From Rhyacophila brunnea (Eukaryota > Arthropoda > Insecta > Trichoptera > Rhyacophilidae): a DNA stretch of 64,000 bases. Within the stretch, counting starts at the first letter, position 1, and each line of letters opens with the position of its first letter. Location of the stretch: positions 62,001 to 126,000 of the forward strand of contig JAGYXB010000070.1 of NCBI GenBank assembly GCA_022495005.1, read 5' to 3'. The notes under the pieces were generated by a model, which saw only the letters and a program-made list of their open reading frames with translations, was not told where the DNA came from and did not search any database. Shown here piece by piece: positions 60,221-64,000 of the stretch. The translations under genes were made by a program, and so were the position numbers.

Positions 60221-60921
60221 ATATTTAGAGAGGTTTTCTCGAATGTTTATTGGGAAATTTGGATATTATTTCAAAGTTTAAATGTATTTTTCAAATTTCT
60301 GTAAAACATATTTTTTTTATTTACATTTAGGTACATAATCGACCCTCTGTATTACCACAGCATTCTAAGAAAACGATGTCAGTGGCACTTCATTTCTAAC
60401 GAGAATAATCAGTCATTTCGATAATTAATCCAATGTAATCAATCTCACTTTTTTATTACTTATATATGTTTAATTATATTCAAGTCACGCTATGAGCATT
60501 TTCGTAATATTTCGAGAATTTTCGCAATATAATGTTTCATAAATAATTCAAAAAGCGTTATAATTCTCTCATTATAAAAGCTCACTCGTAATTTCTGCTG
60601 CACCTGCCCTTGAAATTGCATTTACCCGCTATCTCTTATTCATATCCGACTCACTTAAACGATTCTTACCTTAACCAGCGAAAACCTGTTAAATTGTCTT
60701 ATAATTTCAAATAATTATAATTGATTAGCATTTTATTCGATAATTGCATGCTCTTCGAATATTTCAATGTTTGATCATGAACGTAAACAGATCTGTTTAT
60801 AAAATTCACCTAGTTAATCTAATTTCGTTTATGTATTTTTCTAAGTATATTTATTTTATAATGAATATAATTTATTACGTTTACATGGTTTTGGCTTAGA
60901 ACTGTCGATTTATGATTTACT

Positions 60922-61181
60922 ATATCGTCGCTTAAGAAACAACACCGCGGAAGTCAATTAATAAAAATTTTCAGGGGTAACAAAAAACGTCTCAAAAAAT
61001 TGAAAATTGATACCTTTTAACTTATTTTTTTTGTGTTTAGTTAAAAGAAACATTTTTTTAACTAAACACAAAAAAAAATAAGTTAAAAGGTATCAATTTT
61101 CAATTTTTTGAGACGTTTTTTGTTTCCCCTGAAAATTTTAATTAATTGACTTCCGCGGTGTTGTTTCTTAAGCGACGATAT
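60922..61181. repeat. 260-bp near-perfect palindrome (probable MITE)
   Basis: Outer ends ATATCGTCGCTTAAGAAACA and its inverse. The arms (about 125 bp) agree almost base for base around a centre near 61050 (TTAAAAGAAACATTTTTTTAA). Such high arm identity implies recent origin or gene-conversion-like maintenance. The target duplication is unclear (TA possible). Confidence 0.88.
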
Positions 61182-61199
61182 GTTAAAAATTTAAAACTT

Positions 61200-64000
61200 C
61201 TTTGAAGGTTTTATGCGTATTAGATTAGCTATACAGAAAAAATGTACCATACCAATTTCTCAATCGAATCATGGGAAATAAATAAGTCAGATAAATATAT
61301 TATATATTCAACAACTATGTATTAATAAATTAATAATATAATATATAAGAGTTTTTTTCGAGAAGGAAAAAATATATGTAGGTACTTACATAACTTTACT
61401 AGATACCATTGGATTAAATAGATCAATGAATTTTTCAAAAAATCTGATTTAAATTTTTTTTTTGTTAATTTTTTTCCTCTTCGACTATACCTCCTCTAAT
61501 ACGAGCAGTAAACTGTTTTGCCGACATAATCATTATATTATAAACAAGGTACTAAACGGTAAAATATTTAGTCGCGTGCAATTCAGTCGGTCGCTAAATA
61601 ACTCCATGCGTAAAGGTTAACATCTTCAGCGGTTGATAAAATTTATCACACCCCTCCACGTGCCTGCTGCCCCCTACGCCAATGGCGTGCGAAGAAATGC
61701 TTATTTTATCCGTTATCAATATGGGTGACTTTATTGGTGTGGTTTATGTGTTATCGAATATCTGTTATATTGAACATTGACACGGTTTTTTAAGATAGTT
61801 ATGTATTATATCTTATCCATAATAAATAATATGCTGTAAATGTCGAAAAATATTGTATATTATTTTCCAATAACAAAAAAATTAATGACATTAGGTAATT
61901 TTAATATACCATAAAATAGTTAATTTGTAATGGAAAAAATATTTAACCATGGTCTCTACAAAGTTCTAAAATGATCTTATATCAAACAAATGGCGGTCAA
62001 ATGAAGGGAAAAAACTGCACATCACGCCGAAAAACTGGATGACAGCGGAGATAAAAGCGGAATTAGATACTGCCGTAATAAAATTCGACATGACAGACAT
62101 CTGGCTAGTTATTTCAGTCACTTAGTCACGACGCTGCCGATTATCGCCATCTGCGACGTGATCTGATAAGTCACCCATCTGTGGCCACGAACGTAGAAAA
62201 GTTGGCAAGGAATTCCATTGTTATATAATAATATAGAAGACGTCGATTTGTACATCTTAATCGTTGTACTACAGAATTTTACATTGTTTACCAATAAGCT
62301 TAAAAGCTTTCATATTGTACACTGTATGTAGACCCTATCTCAATATAAGAATATACTTAATAATAAGTTAAGTACATAATTATTTTGCAGTACAAACTTT
62401 GCAAAGCTTTTACGCAAAGATAATTGACACCTAATACAAAAGTGATATTACATAATTGTGTAGTACCTAACTCTGTAATCTTAAATTATTTGTGTCCATA
62501 TTTTTTACGTGATTGTTTTCATGTCTAGTAAATTAATTAAAATAAGTATCACTGGTAAAACTAGAGGGCCCCACAGGGGTGGGTGGATATGTGTCATAAT
62601 AATATGGTATGTCTATCCAGAGAGTGGAGATATTATCTTTGAATCAGCAACGAAGGTACCCCTGCGTAGAGGAATTTTTCCAGTTATATCACTACACACT
62701 CCGTGACAATAGTTGATATAGATGGAAAATAATATTATCCGTGTTTCATTACTATGCTGCAATTGGACGACTTCTTCCACTGCCACTCTGATATCCTTAT
62801 ATTCTTCCCTGAACACGTGTTAAATTTCTTGATGGTAAGTTACTGCCAAATAATAAACCATCAATCATTTTTAGTAGCTATCTATAATTTGTATCAATAT
62901 TTAAACCCATCATTGTAGCGATCGTTTTTTAGGTTCTAGAAACTACAAGCAAAGCTGAGACTTAAAAAAATCAATAAACAATCTAAAAGGGTTTGTTAAA
63001 TATTTGTTTTATCAGTTTGCTTGAACACTCTAGTCAGTCTATGAATTTGTTTACCTTGTTGAATTTATGTATACAATATTTTCTTTCGTCACTAAAAATA
63101 AATCTTTACTGTTTATTTTACGTGACATCAATTATCACTTCTAATTTTTCCACACTAATCTCATTATTTTAACTTTTATTATAACATTATTGTTACCAAA
63201 TGATAAAATAATGGTAATAAATGATAAATATTGGAATCATTTCATATAGTGGGGAGAATCTTTTTATATTAAGATAAGGTAAAAGTTTTAATAATAATAA
63301 TACATTTTAATACTTCGTCGGATTGATATTCTTAAATTATTGTAATATTATATTCATTATGTTGGCCGTTTTAGACCAATATTGTCATTATGTAAATAAG
63401 TATTATTTTTCTACAGTGAAAAACTTGGTACCTGCCTAGGGAATCTATACTGATTTTTTGAATAAGAATAAAAATCTGTAAAAAATATTCTTGTTTTATT
63501 TATTAGAAAATTAAACCGATAATCATGACGCCACGCTGAATTTCTTGAAGCATAACTAAGTAGGTACTAAAGCACGAAATTATCGGCTTTTTTGGCGTCT
63601 GATAGAGATAAGATTTTTTTTAATACGACGTGCTTCCAAATAATAATAATTTCTCTGCCCCTATTTTTGAAGTAGCAACACTCGATGTGTATTTAGTTTC
63701 GGGTTTTTTTGTCAATATCACGCTTTTATTTGTCTACTGCGATAAATTTTCGTGTTCAAGTTACCGTCCCTCCAAGTGTTGCCATTGGGTTTTTAATCGA
63801 GGATTTATTATTATTCTAAAAAAGCTTACTGATACGACATTTGATAAACGTTATTGTAAAATTAAAGCCTAATGCTTCGTAATTTATGATGACAATTTAA
63901 AATGCGTTGGTATATGTGTCACTAGATTTCAAAACCAGCCAAGTCCATAATAGATGAATAGGAGAAAAACAGCTTTTTGTTTTCTCAAATACACAGTCAC
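61200..64000. other. AT-rich stretch without recognised genes
   Basis: No repeat family member was recognised. A GC-richer patch at 62040-62200 and short overlapping open frames at 62509-62816 on both strands have no family match. Confidence 0.4.

Noticed and set aside
62509..62816. Overlapping ORFs on both strands as a gene
   Set aside because: Both frames share the same imperfect palindromic patch; no family motif and short.
1..64000. CRISPR arrays, operons, bacterial promoters or prophage
   Set aside because: No regularly spaced direct repeats or bacterial gene arrangement; introns, SINEs and hAT elements show a eukaryotic genome.

Overview
The window is eukaryotic, AT-rich animal DNA. 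It has long introns, no operons, long gene-poor stretches, and a dense load of hAT, mariner, Helitron, LINE and tRNA-SINE pieces. The recurring GTAGGTACCTACC-type low-complexity motif and the mix of elements suggest an insect, most likely an aphid (Hemiptera); this is an inference from style, not a proof.

The one clear host gene is a FoxB-class forkhead transcription factor on the minus strand. It has four coding exons (30101-29883, 25707-25543, 24724-24560, 18589-18230) that join in phase 0 into a 302-residue protein. The forkhead domain is split by an intron at residues 73/74, and an eh1-like Groucho-binding motif lies at residues 167-173. Weaker host candidates are a THAP-type zinc-finger first exon at 57583-57653 (+), a possible signal-peptide exon at 35729-35899 (-), a small C2-type ORF near 53.9-54.1 kb, and an ORF at 46795-47712 that has been split by a hAT MITE.

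Nearly everything else recognisable is transposon-derived. I delimit several non-autonomous hAT families by exact terminal repeats and 8-bp target duplications: five copies with CAGTGACGTCCC ends; three with CAGTGGCGAAGACTCC ends, one carrying about 0.87 kb of extra sequence; related or separate elements at 8574-9234, 12735-13341, 30318-31074 and 41610-42989; and a 300-bp family with CAGRGAAC-type ends, one copy of which has inserted into another. There is also a complete but frameshifted mariner (31090-32390), a Helitron 5' end with its N-terminal protein cut by an assembly gap (32519-33517), four LINE 3' fragments, and several tRNA-derived SINEs.

Layout: 0-18 kb is gene-free, repeat-rich DNA; 18.2-30.1 kb is FoxB with MITEs and LINE pieces in its introns; 30.3-35.5 kb is a transposon cluster (hAT, mariner, Helitron, a 1.37-kb palindrome, a three-copy unknown repeat with a nested MITE); 35.5-64 kb is mostly featureless AT-rich DNA with scattered MITEs and a few ORF candidates. 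No rRNA gene, functional tRNA gene, CRISPR array or bacterial feature is seen.
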